Assembly: GCA_946811695.1 (NCBI GenBank)
Contig: OX328125.1
Location: forward strand, 48,691,321 to 48,755,320
From: Gonocerus acuteangulatus
Lineage: Eukaryota; Arthropoda; Insecta; Hemiptera; Coreidae
Direction: 5' to 3'
Length of the DNA stretch: 64,000 nucleotides
Within the stretch, counting starts at the first letter, position 1. Each line of letters opens with the position of its first letter. Positions 22,615 to 35,200 of the stretch are shown here, piece by piece. Made by a program: the position numbers and the translations under genes. The notes beneath the pieces were generated by a model. It did not search any database, was not told the origin of the DNA, and saw only the letters and a list, made by a program, of their open reading frames with translations.

Positions 22615-23034
22615 ATACTTTTATAAATTATGCTCGACTCCGGACTACACGCCAATTCTAGCACTACTCAGAACACCAATTCACAGTTTTTTTTGTAAAT
22701 TACGGACGTTTAGAAAAATAAATATGGTCTGAAAATCTTATAATGTGGTTTAATTTCATTATGGCACATCATCCATCACATTAAGGATTTCAAGATGGAG
22801 GAGTGAAAAAAATTGTGGAAGAAAATCTTCTGAGAAGATAGGCTAAAGTGTAATTTATAAAACAACATCTAAAAATAAAAAAGTAAAATGCTAGAAATTA
22901 GTCTTATCTGATATCGAGTAATGAATCGTAATACTACACTGATAACAGAAGTTGTTCTTCTGATACTTTTATAAATTATGCTCGACTCCGGACTACGCGC
23001 CAATTGTAGCACTCTACTCAGAACACCAACTCAC
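22615..23034 (+). repeat. Repeat D copy 2 bracketed by ~72-bp direct repeats E
   Basis: E copies lie at about 22615-22686 and 22963-23034 (CTTTTATAAATTATGCTCGA, CTCCGGACTAC, CTACTCAGAACACCAA). The D copy (22678-22950) lies between them, overlapping E1 by a few bases. D copy 1 at 20425 has no E next to it. Confidence 0.8.
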
Positions 23035-23275
23035 CGAAAATCGGAATTCTGAAACATCTCAGATGATTCCCGTTTATACCTTTTCGTATAGTTTCTTAAA
23101 TGTTTTGAAAACGTTTGCACAGGTAGGTGGAAGGTCACCAATTGAAAGACCTATCCTACAAATGAGGGTTTTGCGTAAACGTCATTAGGACCGCCACATT
23201 CAGTGAGACTGTGCTTAAAGTTTTATAAGTTCCATTGAAACAGATATAATGAGTCTTATATATAAGCTCGCTTAG

Positions 23276-23621
23276 ATGGCAGAGTTCCTAGGAATTAAGG
23301 ATGTGATAGTGAAAGATTGCCCTTTAAAGTTCAAGCACTTCTTAAATACAAGAACACATAAAGGAAAATGTATCTATACACCTAAATCTAATCAATCCTT
23401 AAATTATAGACCCCCATTTTTTGTACTTTTATTGTTGATTGTTATATTTAATAAACTGAAATTTTTTCGTCATCGATTAATGCGATCGTTTGAAATTTCA
23501 TTTGACCTAATGCACGACCTCCCAAATTTATCCAGTCTTCTCCAGAGACCCTAACTCTGGAACTTACAATGGAAAGATTGATACTTTTAACGTACAAAGT
23601 ATACCAATAATCAAAAACGTA
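23276..23621. other. Unassigned sequence with a weak open frame
   Basis: A 92-codon open frame at 23276-23554 has no recognisable domain. It contains one hydrophobic stretch and could be chance in AT-rich DNA. Not called as a gene. Confidence 0.4.
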
Positions 23622-23751
23622 GCTTAAATGCCTAAGTTACCCAAAAAGCTTAAATGCCTAAGTTACCCAAAAAGCTTAAATGTCTAAGTTACCCAAAAAG
23701 CTTAAATGCCTAAGTTGCCCAAAAAGCCTAAATGTCTAAGTTACCCAAAAA
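23622..23751 (+). repeat. 26-bp minisatellite, five copies
   Basis: Unit CTTAAATGCCTAAGTTACCC plus AAAAAG. The copies differ by TGCC/TGTC, TTACCC/TTGCCC and CTT/CCT. Confidence 0.95.
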
Positions 23752-24860
23752 GTGATCGTTGTCGTTGAAAGTTCATTCAAATACATCATAATGACCATTT
23801 TTGGGCACAGTCGTTTGCATGCTCGTTGTCGACTGGAGTTTCAATAACTTCCTTACTTTTTGACCAAAGATCTTCCGTTAAGTATATTCTGCTTTCTCCT
23901 TTTCCCAGCTATTGGCACATCCTTCCCAGGTACTTCACATGGTAAGCCACGCCCATAGTAAGTTGTGGGATCTAGCTTCAAGTAGCTGGTAGAACTATTG
24001 TCCCGCCCGTGGCGGATCTCACTTAACAGGTGAAAGTATGTCAAGGGAGTCGATTCTCCCTCCCAGGCTTGTTGTGGCTATGCGAAAATTTTCACTAACC
24101 AACTTGCCATTCTTGGCAGGTCACTCATTAGTGTACTTGGGCTTGCTTAGCTTCGTGTTGGCGTTTTTTTTTTTCTCTCTCTTTCATTAAAACCTTTTCT
24201 TGTGAAACCTACACAAGAAAGTGCGACAAAAGAACCCCTAGGATAACAAAAACGTATGACGATATCCACTGAAAGATTTGCAGCTCTCAAGGCTATAAGC
24301 CATTGTGTTCAAAAGGTTTACGATGACTGAAATTAGCATATTACACTTTGACATTGGACAAGTAATTACACATAACGAACTAGATTATCTTATAATTGCT
24401 TAAAACACTTACTGACTGACAACATATTAAGACAATCAAAGCCTGGCATAACAATCAATTACCTTTAAGAAAGACAGGTCAATTAAACTAGGCTTGGAAT
24501 CGGCCACTCGCTGCTAACTTAATTTAATCTATAACCAGGAAAAACGCGTTTGCTTTTTGTGTAACGTTGCTCTGTCGAAGTAGAAATGCTACTGAAAGAC
24601 TACAAATAAGAAAATACACTTATCTCACAAGACTTAAACACATTCCACGCTGAAGGCAGCTGTGGTATTTACTCCATATTATACTTTTAAAACAGATCTA
24701 ATTAATACTCGAATTATAATATCCTTAGTCTATCTATGCTTTCAATTGTAATTATTTGTTTCAATAACGTACAATTTTGGAGGTTTTATTATTTTCATTT
24801 AATTTTGTCCAATATAGAAAAAACTTATATTTGATATATATACACACACATATATATATA
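23752..24860. other. Unassigned sequence, no gene seen
   Basis: Mixed composition. Short open frames only (for example 23853-24044 minus) with no recognisable motif. Confidence 0.5.
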
Positions 24861-25152
24861 GGGGACGAGGTTAGCTCACTGGTAGAGCACTGGACTATGC
24901 TGAAGGATCTGAGTTCAAATCCCCAAAGCACTATAGGTTTTTATGGTCTAGTGTCTTCCTTCGTGGTTTGGATTCGGCCTCCCCGACCGTCCCTAGGCCA
25001 ACCGACCTGTAGCCTTTAATTAATTTATTAATGGCACCTGCAATGGAAGAAATCAGGCGGACGGAGCATTGTACGCACCACACTATCTTCCTAGTGTACC
25101 GTATGGTCAACAATCAGATATCTCTACAGTATCTGCTCCTCTTGGCCCTCAC
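24861..25152 (+). mobile_element. tRNA-derived SINE, family S2, copy 1
   Basis: The head GGGGACGAGGTTAGCTCACT-GGTAGAGCAC...GAGTTCAAATCCCC is a tRNA-like sequence with good A box (TTAGCTCACTGG) and B box (GAGTTCAAATCC). The body has CGTGGTTTGGATTCGGCC, CCGTCCCTAGGCCAACC, ATGGCACCTGCAATGGAAGA, CGGACGGAGCATTGTACG and GTACCGTATGGTCAA, ending in TCTTGGCCCTC. The same family lies at 57960-58296 (minus) and as a 3' fragment at 59005-59150. Confidence 0.85.
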
Positions 25153-25565
25153 ACACAATTACATAACTAACTATAAGCAACCGCCTCCCATGAATTGATC
25201 AAATCTCCAAGCTGAATCTGACAAAATCCCCGGAATACCTATGTGATTCTTTTTTAGAGCGTACAATTGACTTTACCAATATTAGCATTATAACGAAAGA
25301 AATTAAATAATAATAAAATGTACAGATTAAAAAATAAAATAAAAAAAATTAAGTGCAATACAATACAATTTAAATATTGCTTCTCAGATAATACCCCTAC
25401 TTTTATTGAGCTGACTTTGGTATTAAGGGATTCTTCTTTCTTTTCATATTCCATTTTTATATTCGAAATTTCATTGACAATAAAATTATCGATGCTTTAA
25501 TTTCAATCGACTGAATAATTTTATTCGTAAGAAAATAAGGTGTTTTATTTCAAACATACTCTTAT

Positions 25566-25910
25566 TTAGCGTGTTTCCTTCCTCTCTTCATAGGGAGGAA
25601 ACCCAGCAGGATACGTCGAGTGAAAACCCTTTTTTTGTGGCTAATTCCGTGCATGACAAATTGTGTTTCTTACTTTTTTGCGTTAATGTACATGCAAGTA
25701 CACTTTTTACGGGTTTTCTATAGTAAGAAAATGAATGGATCCATTTTTAAAGCGTTATCTTTAACCGTTTACGAGAAACGTCAATACCACTAATTTTCAG
25801 TTTGTTTATGCAGAAACAATTAATACGGTTGAAAATTGTTCCAGACGTTTTTAATTCCTCTAAACTAAAATATATACAACTTTGGTAGCTTTTGGAGTTA
25901 AGGAGGTTTT
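25566..25910 (-). mobile_element. Truncated A-superfamily element, 3' end only
   Basis: On the minus strand the sequence ends GGGTTTCCTCCCTATGAAGA then GAGGAAGGAAACACGCTAA, the hairpin plus CTAA end of family A with a GAAACACG variant. No 5' start or microsatellite is visible further right. Confidence 0.5.
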
Positions 25911-27534
25911 GGGGGCGGGGGGGGGGGGGAATTATTGACAGATGTGAAAAGTTTTGGGATTTTTTAATATATCGTGGTAAGTATTTTTCCGTTTCTATAT
26001 AATAATAATAAGTAGGTCTATTTCAGAAAAGAAGTGCCAGTGATTTTGATTTATAACTGTTAAATAATAAAGAAATTATATTTTAGAAAACTTATGTACA
26101 TATTTTTTTAAATTACTGATAAAGAAAAGGTTAAATCTCCAGACGAAAATCGACATTGTTGTACTCGGTATGATCCTTTTGCTCTATAAAAACCTTAGAA
26201 CATTGGCTTCATTCCTAATTTGGTCACTTAACTGAAATATATTTATTATCTTTGAGTAAGATCAGAAATGAAACTATAACGAAATAAGGAAATTTTGTAA
26301 GGTTACCGCAACCTATGGATAAATACATTATATAGTCAAAGTTATTTCATTGAATTAAAATAATCACGGATACAGATCAAATCACTGCTTTTCCAAAATA
26401 GACCCGGTGATTCCCTCAGTTTTTTATATCTTTTTTTTTTTCTTTTATTAACTTTTGCAGTAATATTATCTTTTTTATTAGTGCTTTTTTTTCTTCTTTA
26501 AAGCATCTAACAGAACGTTTATTGTTTGTTGTGGTTACGTTTATCTGTTTGCTTCCTTCAAAAGAGCTTTGAATGAGTGGAGCTAATAAAGTCACAGGTG
26601 ACTGACTGGACGACGTCCTAATACTTGTGTATACAATTCCTTGACATCCAGTGGTCCTTGGCCTGACACGGATATTTCAAGTAGGTCTTACGGCTAGGAA
26701 CTAGTTTCTAGAACCTATTTAGGGTCGGGATTGCAGTTGGAAGCAATTATTTGATGATTAGTATTCAATAATCCGGTTAGAATTAAATCAAATCTTACAA
26801 TTCGAGCTTCGAATAAATTAATGAACTGATTATTATGTAATATATCACCCAAATAAGAAATAATTTCTAGATATAAACGAAGTATCATTATTTATTTATG
26901 CTGAGTTCCACGACAGAGTCGATTGCCTCATTAGACCGGCAGTATCAAAGCCAGCCTAAGTGGTATTCAATTGATTATGCAATTTAAAAAGTATTAAAAT
27001 ATATATATATATATATAAAATAAAATTCGTTTAGAGCCTTCTGTACAAATTCAGGAACATAAATATGCTCCAGGTCCACCCGACAAAACTATTTAATGTA
27101 CTGTATTCATACAGTCTTATTTTTCGTAAACTTTTTTGTAAAGTTTTTTTTTTTTTCATTTTAGTCATCGCTAAAGCATATTTATGCTAATAGAATGTAA
27201 TATTTGTGTACTTTCGAATACATGTGGGTATATTTTAAATGTGTTAGGACTGTTTGAATGTACGGGCTACCTTCTGTCAGTAAGTCGTGAGGAATTGCTA
27301 AGTCATGGCGATGTCTTCAGTCTTTTACTGTATGTTTAACAGTTAGAGTTCTGTTGTTGTCTACATGTTGGTCTTTATTTTCGGTCCAGTAAGTATGAGT
27401 CTTGTCGAGTGAATGGTTCCTCCCAAGCTTTGGCTATGTTCTTAATTTGTACATTCACACATTATATATATATTTATATTATTTAAAATTTAACGTCCAA
27501 TTATACATAACTCAGTTTTTTTGGGACGTGTTAT
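25911..27534. other. AT-rich sequence, no gene seen
   Basis: Holds a G run at about 25912-25930 and a short (AT)n near 27001. No repeat or gene could be assigned. Confidence 0.5.
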
Positions 27535-27537
27535 TTA

Positions 27538-27640
27538 CAGGTTACTATCATTTCCTAGCCCTTTCTTTCTTCTTGAGAAAAGCCATTATCTCTAGTGGGA
27601 ATCGAATCCACGACCTTAGTCATGGAGTCTTCATACCTTA
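27538..27640 (-). repeat. tRNA-derived SINE fragment, family S3
   Basis: On the minus strand GTGGATTCGATTCCCACTAG is a tRNA B-box region, followed by GATAATGGCTTTTCTC and GAAAGGGCTAGGAAA, matching the S3 copies at 56402-56731 and 60744-60885. Confidence 0.6.
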
Positions 27641-27642
27641 AC

Positions 27643-27659
27643 ACACACACACGCACGCA

Positions 27660-27737
<78 letters not shown>
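27643..27737. repeat. (AC)n / (ACGC)n microsatellite
   Basis: CACA repeats containing an ACGC block, ending in ATATAT. Downstream to 28698 nothing was recognised. Confidence 0.95.
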
Positions 27738-27743
<6 letters not shown>

Positions 27744-28698
27744 AATTCAATTCATATCTGTCATTTTATTTTATTTGGGTTCGAGTGCATAAGAGGAGGG
27801 TTGGTGTTATTGTTCTGACTATTGAAAGGGCGTGGTCCTGAAATTGATACCCGGATGCATAATGAAATATTTTGTATTCGAGCTTCGTCGTTTGTAGGCT
27901 GGGATTTTGATTCCATTTTCTATCCTACTGTGTCCTCGAGGACTCGGTGCGTCTTATTTACTTAGATGTAGTAAACATAATCTGATAAGATCTTCAAACT
28001 GATTTTATTGTAATGGTATTTTGGTGTATTTCTCAATAGATACACATTGCGATATTCAATAACTTCATTAAACTATTGAGTTTATTAATAAATACTCTAA
28101 ATTGAGAAATTACTTAGTTTCTTTCTTCTTAATTTCTAACATTGCATTGTAGAATGAATATTGATTCATATAATTTAGAATACATTATTTACTAATACAA
28201 TAGTAAAAACATTAATCGTTGATCGAGGGCTATACATTATTTACAGCAGTTCTATTTACACAATCGTTAGTATATTTACATAACGAAACAGTAAAACTAC
28301 TAACCCTATTTAATTATTTATTGTGCTATGGAAAAATGATTTAACGGTATACGTTCGAACTAAGTATAAACAGAATAAAATGGATTCCCGATACTTCTTT
28401 CAGTGCATTTGGGAAGGTGAAAATTAATTTCAGCTTTATTATAAATTCTTGTTGACATCATGACCCCTTTAGCAGTCCTGAAAATAGCAGAGTAATATTT
28501 TGTAATAGAATATTTTATGGTCTTAGGGTTCTATACACTTTTGTCTGCTTAGGGGTCTTTCTTTTTTTTTTTAATAATAGGTGTACCGACTGCAAGGGTC
28601 ATTAGCATCAATCTTCGAATATTATTTTATTTTTCATTGAGACGTTTCGAGTCAGGCCATCTCTGCATTATGATTGCTGTTTCCCAAATTTTTGTATA

Positions 28699-29369
28699 CA
28701 GGGTGATTCAGGTCTAACTAGCCAAACTCCAAAAACTTTTCCAATCGTTTCTTTCAGTTACTTTTTATTGCTTCGGGCTGGACAATGGATCCCCCCAGTT
28801 TGGTCAATAAGAATGAATAATTCATAATTTCTTCACACAAGGTATTTGAAAATAACAAAACTACATTCCACATTTCTTTGGTAAAAGGAAGGCAATCGTT
28901 CAATTTATCCCTCAATAAACCTCTACTTCATTTGTATAAATTTCACGCTTACTAAATGTAGAAGTTTTCCTGTAAGTATTGAATCTGTAGTCCGTTAGGG
29001 GGCTGAAGAAAAAAATCGCAAGAAACCTCTGATTCGCCGAGAAAAACAGAAGTGCGTTATTGGACGTCCAGAAAGGATCTTCTATTAATGGGTTTCGTGA
29101 ATTAAATTACTATCGTTTAAAAGGAAATTTTGTGTAGTTTATGATAGCATACTTAGAATTTAATTATCTGGAACCGTTTTTCAGCAATTCTTCCTTATTC
29201 AATAAAAAACATGACTACGTTAAAAAAACAGAAAATTGGACATAACTTCTTTTCCCTTCGGAATCGGACTATTCTTCTAATGACGTTTTTTTTTTTTGTT
29301 TTTTTTGGGGGGGAAATGATGTTTAGAATCACCTCCTAGAGTTTGGCTACTTAGAACTCATTAACCCTG
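28699..29369. mobile_element. TA-flanked non-autonomous DNA transposon with CAGGGT ends
   Basis: Left end CAGGGTGATTCAGGTCTAAC, then TAGCCAAACTC. Minus-strand right end CAGGGTTAATGAGTTCTAAG, then TAGCCAAACTC. TA lies outside both ends. About 25 of the first 31 positions match. 671 bp without coding capacity. The termini are of the Tc1/mariner-like type. Confidence 0.75.
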
Positions 29370-30198
29370 TATATCATTATTGCTCCAAAGATTTGAAGAC
29401 CCCTGAGCTGGCAAAGGTTTTAAGATTTTTTTTAAATATATAAATATCATAATAATTTCATTACTATTCTTAACCAGACTTTTGAGTCATTGTATCCTCA
29501 TTATAGGTGCTGCCAAGGCGTAAACACCTCACCTCACATCCATCTCTCCAATTTTCAAACTTTTTATAACCTAGAAGATATACATAAAATAAAAGCGATC
29601 ATGTTTTTCCCCGTTTTTGGACGCGGAGCCACAAGGGACTCGTGTTCTCGTTTTTCGAGGTCACCAAGAAATTAGCATATTTCAAAGTTTTGTAAATGTT
29701 TTAACTATATTATTACCATCTAAAGGACATGGGGCTCCCTCCTCAAGATGTTTATGGCGATTCTTAAGTTCATTACGAGCAAAATTAATATAACCTGTCC
29801 TCGTAACAAGTAGGAAATACCAATCAGAACATACAATGCTCTAAATTTAATTGATAATTTCACTCCAATCCCCTTAAATAATCCGGTTTCAGTTGAATTG
29901 ATTTAATTTGTTTTAAGCAGAGTGATCTCTGGGGATTAAAATCTGGGGATATTACCTTTGGTAATGAATATCCATCTCATTATTGCATATTTTGTAAATA
30001 TAAACCTCTTTTTTGAGGAAACAATAGTTCAAGTATAAACCGAAAAAGGGCCATGTATACACGATTCACGATTTATTTATTTTCCCCCTACTAATATGTA
30101 TTTTTATCTACTATATATTTGTCAAATACCACTCACTGACTGACTCACTCACTCACTGACCTATCATCGCCCAGCTCAAGCCGCCGAACTTTTTTTTT
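29370..30198. other. Unassigned sequence, no gene seen
   Basis: Only short open frames. A short degenerate (ACTC/ACTG)n lies near 30130-30160. Confidence 0.5.
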
Positions 30199-30199
30199 T

Positions 30200-30244
<45 letters not shown>

Positions 30245-30247
<3 letters not shown>

Positions 30248-31499
30248 GACTCGCAGGAACTACGTCATCTTAGCGCGGTTACTTACATCTGGAAGAAATG
30301 GAATAGATTAGCATCACAAATCACAGGAAACCGACAGTAGCCAACTTACACAGAAGCAGATAATTCTTAATCTGTATAAGTCAATACAATTATGTACTGA
30401 AAACGTACTTACTCTTCGATTACCGCTAAGAAGGCTCTATTCTATACAACCAAAAATTCGTTGTCATTTCAAGTATCTTGTTTTACTAGCAAATTCCTTT
30501 TACTGTTATAATCAACTGTAAATATGTGCTTCATAACGAATAAAATTCCATTCTGTCGTGGGTTAAATCTTTCTATAAAATAAGAAATAAGGATAACTTC
30601 ATTCAGAGGCTATGAGGAAGGTAATATAGACAGGAGAATTCTAAACAAACTACGTCATCATGATTAGCCACTGCCATCTTGAGTACCACAGCCACTCCAA
30701 ACTTATTACTACCCATACCTTTCACCGTTTTTTAGCTTATTTTACTACTATACTAATTTTACTGATAAATGCAATTTAAAACAAGAAACAACCAATTAAA
30801 AAGTGAGATGAACCCCCCTTTTGAGAGAGAAAAACCCTTTCAAAACAACAAAGCAAACACTTTTTAAGTTTTAAGCGCTTATATCTCTGATTGACGTTGC
30901 CCCATCGAATATTGCTTCAGAACCTTTTTTGTAGAAAATTTAGTAAGCATTCGAATGGTTACCTTCCACTTACCACGAATTCCCAACCGTTATCGAGATA
31001 TTTACGAAAAATGTATGAAGATCCGAAAACTTTTCATGTCTATTAATAAAATATTTTTTTTGCATACTTCCTTAACTCCAAATATAACCAACATTTAAAC
31101 ATATGAGTTGGGATTAATTTCCAAGATGTAGAAAATATTTCAATTGAATCCCGCGATTCTAAGTACCCTCAAAAAAAATAATGACTTACAAAAACATTGA
31201 TTTCACTTTTCTCAGGAACGGTTAGAGATATCGCCTTGAAAATGGTTTCATTCGTTTTCCTATGTTACGAAACATATAAAACAAGTACCTGCAAGCATAT
31301 GAACTCAAAAACGTAAGCGTTACGATTTTTTTTGCGCGAATTTCGCCCCAAAAACTATCTTCCAGTGGGCGGATTCTGCTGGTTAACGAACTTGACCTTT
31401 CAAATTAGAAGACAGATTTTTGTACCAAATTTCATCAAAATCGGGCCATTTTTGAGCCGTCAGGAGCGCGAACAGACAAGCATATATATAAATACATAC

Positions 31500-31566
<67 letters not shown>

Positions 31567-31703
31567 CAAATTTGAACCGCCTATATTTTCGTGATCTATG
31601 GGGTCTGAAACGAGAAAGTTTCTGGTCGGCACGTCCGGATCGCGTCATGAGGTCAACCTCATAAGCGGGTTCTCCCTATGGAGGTAGGGAGTAACCGCGC
31701 TAA
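30245..31703 (+). mobile_element. Helitron/Helentron-like element, family A copy 2, directly after a poly-A run
   Basis: Starts TCCGACTCGCAGGAACTACG right after an A run (30199-30244), with TTAGCGCGGTTAC. It ends with a hairpin GGTTCTCCC...GGGAGTAACC and CGCGCTAA at 31703. The usual CC/GG of the subterminal repeats is changed to AC at the 5' end and GT at the 3' end, so both ends carry the same variant. (AT)n lies at about 31500-31560. The body shares the GCGCGAATTTCGCCCCAAA and GGTTAACGAACTTGACC blocks with the other copies. Confidence 0.8.
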
Positions 31704-31739
31704 AAAGCTGTTACCGTACATTATCTATTTCATAGTATT

Positions 31740-31890
31740 ATTTTTAATTGAGGTTAATTTCAACTATGATGGCAGTCCTTGAATTATTAAAAATAAACTG
31801 TCCCTCATAGAGTTTACGCTATGAGGGGAAAAATCGCCATTTTAATTGAGGTTCATTTCAACTTGTCCCCCATAGACTTTACGCTATACC
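31740..31890 (+). repeat. Short imperfect direct duplication
   Basis: TTAATTGAGGTT(A/C)ATTTCAACT... and TGTCCC(T/C)CATAGA.TTTACGCTAT occur twice about 100 bases apart. Confidence 0.6.
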
Positions 31891-32062
31891 TGGTGATGGT
31901 CCATCCGAGATAATAATATCCCGAACCCTTGCACAACCTCCTCACAGAACACTGACTGGGGATCAGCATCCCTCAGTCAGAACATTTCTTGGTCATGCTC
32001 GCAAATATAATGGGTGTTTCCAGATGACATGTGAAAAACATAAATTTTTTGTCATTGGTAAT

Positions 32063-32295
32063 CATGGGCGTGTATAGGAAATAATTTCGGAGGGGGGCAG
32101 GTACCATTTCCAGGGAATGGAATACTAACATTTCAGAACTTGGAATAGTTTTAGGCAAATAAAACGCTATTACAACTAAAATGAAATATTTTTTATGAAC
32201 TAAGTGATCTTATTTAATTTATTTATTTATTTCATTTATTTTTAAGGGTTTTAAGACACATTTTCCCAACAAATAAACATATCGGGGGGGGGGGG
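32063..32295 (+). mobile_element. hAT-like MITE, copy 3, right end lost
   Basis: Starts CATGGGCGTGTATAGGAAAT and shares the interior of the copies at 14381 and 43985 (GGAATACTAAC, AAAACGCTATTACAAC, TTTTTAAGGGTTTTA) up to a G run, after which no right terminus is seen. Confidence 0.65.
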
Positions 32296-32769
32296 TTCAA
32301 AAAACATTATACTTTGATTACCCATCAATCGATGTACGTATAACACATAGTATGACGGGAACTGTGCTATAATAAACTACACAAAATTATTTAGTAGCGT
32401 TAATTTTGCTGATACATTATTTAACGCAATAAAATAACTACTTATCTGCCTTGAGGAAGCACAAGGCTAGTTTTTTATATTTACAACATATCACCATTAA
32501 TATCTACTTAAAAACTACGGTTTAAAATAGATAATTATTGTAAGTCTATAATTGTATTTACTGATCTGCCTCTGTGTAGTTTACCATAAATACATGTTGT
32601 ATTAGAAAATGATGTTTTATTCAATTGTTTAATTTGTTTACAATTGTTTACTATTTTTATTGTTATTTAAGTGATGAATCGCCCCTGTCGCGGTCTTACT
32701 GATGGATATATAAATGAACAATGTGCCACACTCGACTTCATTATTCGTTACTCTCTTTATACTTCCGAG

Positions 32770-33495
32770 CAAACATACCGAAGGGGCTGCAGGCCTGTTT
32801 GCGAAGACCACATCCAGTTACTTGTGAAGTATCTGTAGTGATAACAGTGTTTCAGCATAACTCATTAGATTTTCTATTGGCTATTCCTATGGGCAAATCT
32901 ATTGGTTGTAGCTGGTAGTAAAGTAACCTTTAACACTCAAGTCAATCCAACTCTTAAAAAATAATAGAATTTTATTAATTTTAGCGAGTTGGATTAACTA
33001 GAGTTTTGATATCTTCTTGAGCGAGCGTAGCGAGTGGAAACGCATACCACATATGCCCAGAATGTGAAATAAATATAAAATATATTTATGTACCACCGGA
33101 CAACAAAAATCGGTGAGGAGGCCCCTAAACTTCACAATTACCATTGATTTTTATAATATTAACCTTTTTATTAATAAATATTGCTTGCAAAAAAATATTT
33201 TCTGCTTATTTTCATTTATGCTTTACAAGCCTAAAAGTATTACTTACAAATACAAGTTATCTAACGGTTAGTTAGAAACCATATTATATAAATATAATAG
33301 TAAAAAAAAGTTACTTTTAGTACTTACTTTTCATGGCTATATTAACTTTTGATTACTATATTTATATAATATGGTTTCTAACCATAGACAACACGTAAAG
33401 AAGTAATAGATAACCAGCAAAGAACCTGTAAGCTAATTAGTAAGTCACTGTTTAGATACTTCAAAGTAACTGGATGTAGTCTTCGCAAAAGACCC
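32770..33495. repeat. Nested inverted repeats
   Basis: GAAGACCACATCCAGTTACT then TGTGAAGTATCT at 32797-32830 pairs with AGATACTTCAAAGTAACTGG then ATGTAGTCTTCGC at about 33455-33488. Inside, TTAGAAACCATATTATATAA near 33273 pairs with TTATATAATATGGTTTCTAA near 33362-33381. These look like termini of decayed foldback elements. Confidence 0.65.
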
Positions 33496-34822
33496 GGGGT
33501 TGCAATCAGAGTATCTGGCGATGGTTGAGTAGATAGATCTTTCTTATCGGTGATACGAGCCGGTTCGGGTCCGGTCCAGAGGGAGCATCGACCTTTTTCA
33601 GTGGTGTTACGGGATAGTTTTCCGGTTTGTTCATATAGAACTTTATCCGCACGGGATTGTGTTGATGTCAGGATTCAATAAAACAAAAAAAACTTAGCAA
33701 AATCCTTTCCGGTGGAGCTATATAAAAAATAAAAAAAAAAACTAAGCATTCCTCGGCAAAAAAACCGTCTTCAATATAAAATGGATATAAAATGTTTTAC
33801 TGTTATATGTCTTTCATAGCCTGCCAAATTTATTATTTACGTGCAAAAGAAATCAACATTGAGGTATGTTTTAATTGTCCGAATTTGCTAAATTTCACAA
33901 TACATCTTTCTTGTGAGTTTTTTATGCATTATTGTGAGTTTTGTCGCATTTTGCTGATTGAAATCATAAACTATATGATGCTATAGAGACTACATATATG
34001 CTATAGAAACTAGCCATAGTCGTCGAGAGATGTACGGTGAATAGTCTTGGGTTGAAGGAGTACCCAAATTGTTTAATACATACATGATACAAATACAAAT
34101 ACACATATACACGAATTTTAAGGAAGGACATTTTTTATACTTAATGTGCTAAAAATAACTAAATGCAGAAGTTATTGTAGAAGAGATTAAGTGAGGAACG
34201 AGTAATTTATGTAGAACGGTTAAGATTTTTGTTGTTTCTTTTCCTCACACTAATATATGCTGTATAAGCTTTTGAAGTTTTTGTATACCCATTCGTTAGA
34301 TACAGCATACTTTCTAATCGATTTGATGGCATATTAGGGTATACTTGAAATTACATACTGATCATCAGTTGATCATAATAAACCTCAGTATAAATATTTT
34401 TAATATACATATAAAAACAATTAAACTCAATATAGCGAACAAGCTTAATAAAATAAGTCAAATTAATAAAAACTTATTAAGTGTTTTAGACGTAGTCGTG
34501 CTCATTTTAAAAACTATTGGTAAAACTGAAGGAGAGCGTCCTCAGCACCGATTTTTTTTTTTTTCAAATTTTGCACTATAACGTATTTTGATGCACTAAA
34601 CGCGAATCCGTTAAAAAAAAATAAAAAAAAAAGTTGCTCTCAACTAGGAAAGACTAAAGTTCCCTGTTATGGAGGTTATAAAAGTAAACAGCGTATTAAT
34701 AACCATGCATATTAAGAAGAATGTCTAGGACGACTTTTGGGCAGACGTGATACGCGTTTCCATTCGCTACGCTCACTCAAGAAGATATCAAAACTCTAGT
34801 CAATCCAACTCGCTGTTATGGA
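32977..34822. repeat. Inverted repeat of ~75 bp separated by ~1.7 kb
   Basis: GCGAGTTGGATTAACTAGAG then TTTTGATATCTTCTTGAGCG near 32977-33050 is repeated inverted at 34745-34820. The inner edges share CGTAGCGAGTGGAAACGC. These may be the termini of a larger element that later received the foldback at 34519-35110, or gene-conversion products. Confidence 0.7.
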
Positions 34823-35110
34823 TAGAATTGCGATGTTATGGAGGTTATAAATAGTTTATCAACATTTTAAATGAGAGTTCTTTGTTTCCCAATGTTAGAT
34901 GTCTGCGCATGGCGCGTATTTACAAATACGTTGTTTCCGCCAACTTTAACCTCAATATTAGTGAACTTTAGTGCTTAATAACTTCTTTCCTAGTTGAAAG
35001 CAACTTTTTTTTTAACGGATTCGTGTTTAGTGCTTCAAAATATGTTGTAGTGCAAAATTTGAAAAAAAAAAAAAAAATCGGTGCTGAGGACGCTATCCTT
35101 CAGTTTTACC
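34519..35110. mobile_element. Foldback DNA transposon with ~160-bp inverted repeats and 8-bp target duplication
   Basis: Starts GGTAAAACTGAAGGAGAGCG and ends, inverted, with the same sequence. The repeat continues through CCTCAGCACCGATTTTTTTT, GCACTA...GCACTAAAC, TCCGTTAAAAAAAA and CTAGGAAAGA. AAACTATT is duplicated exactly at 34511-34518 and 35111-35118. An 8-bp duplication fits a hAT-like non-autonomous element. An arm of the 32977-34822 inverted repeat lies inside it. Confidence 0.8.
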
Positions 35111-35165
35111 AAACTATTTTATGGCATTCTCATATGTGTTTATAATTTATTCCATCTATAAATGT

Positions 35166-35168
<3 letters not shown>

Positions 35169-35199
<31 letters not shown>
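35169..35199. repeat. T tract
   Basis: About 31 consecutive T. Confidence 0.9.

Positions 35200-35200
<1 letters not shown>

Noticed and set aside
23622..23751. CRISPR-like array
   Set aside because: The 26-bp units are tandem with no unique spacers; it is a minisatellite.
24861..24930. Possible functional tRNA gene
   Set aside because: The tRNA-like head is followed by a SINE body shared with 57960-58296, and acceptor-stem pairing is lacking.
30121..30165. Possible telomere-like repeat (ACTCACTGACTG)
   Set aside because: Short, irregular, and not the TTAGG-type repeat expected in insects.
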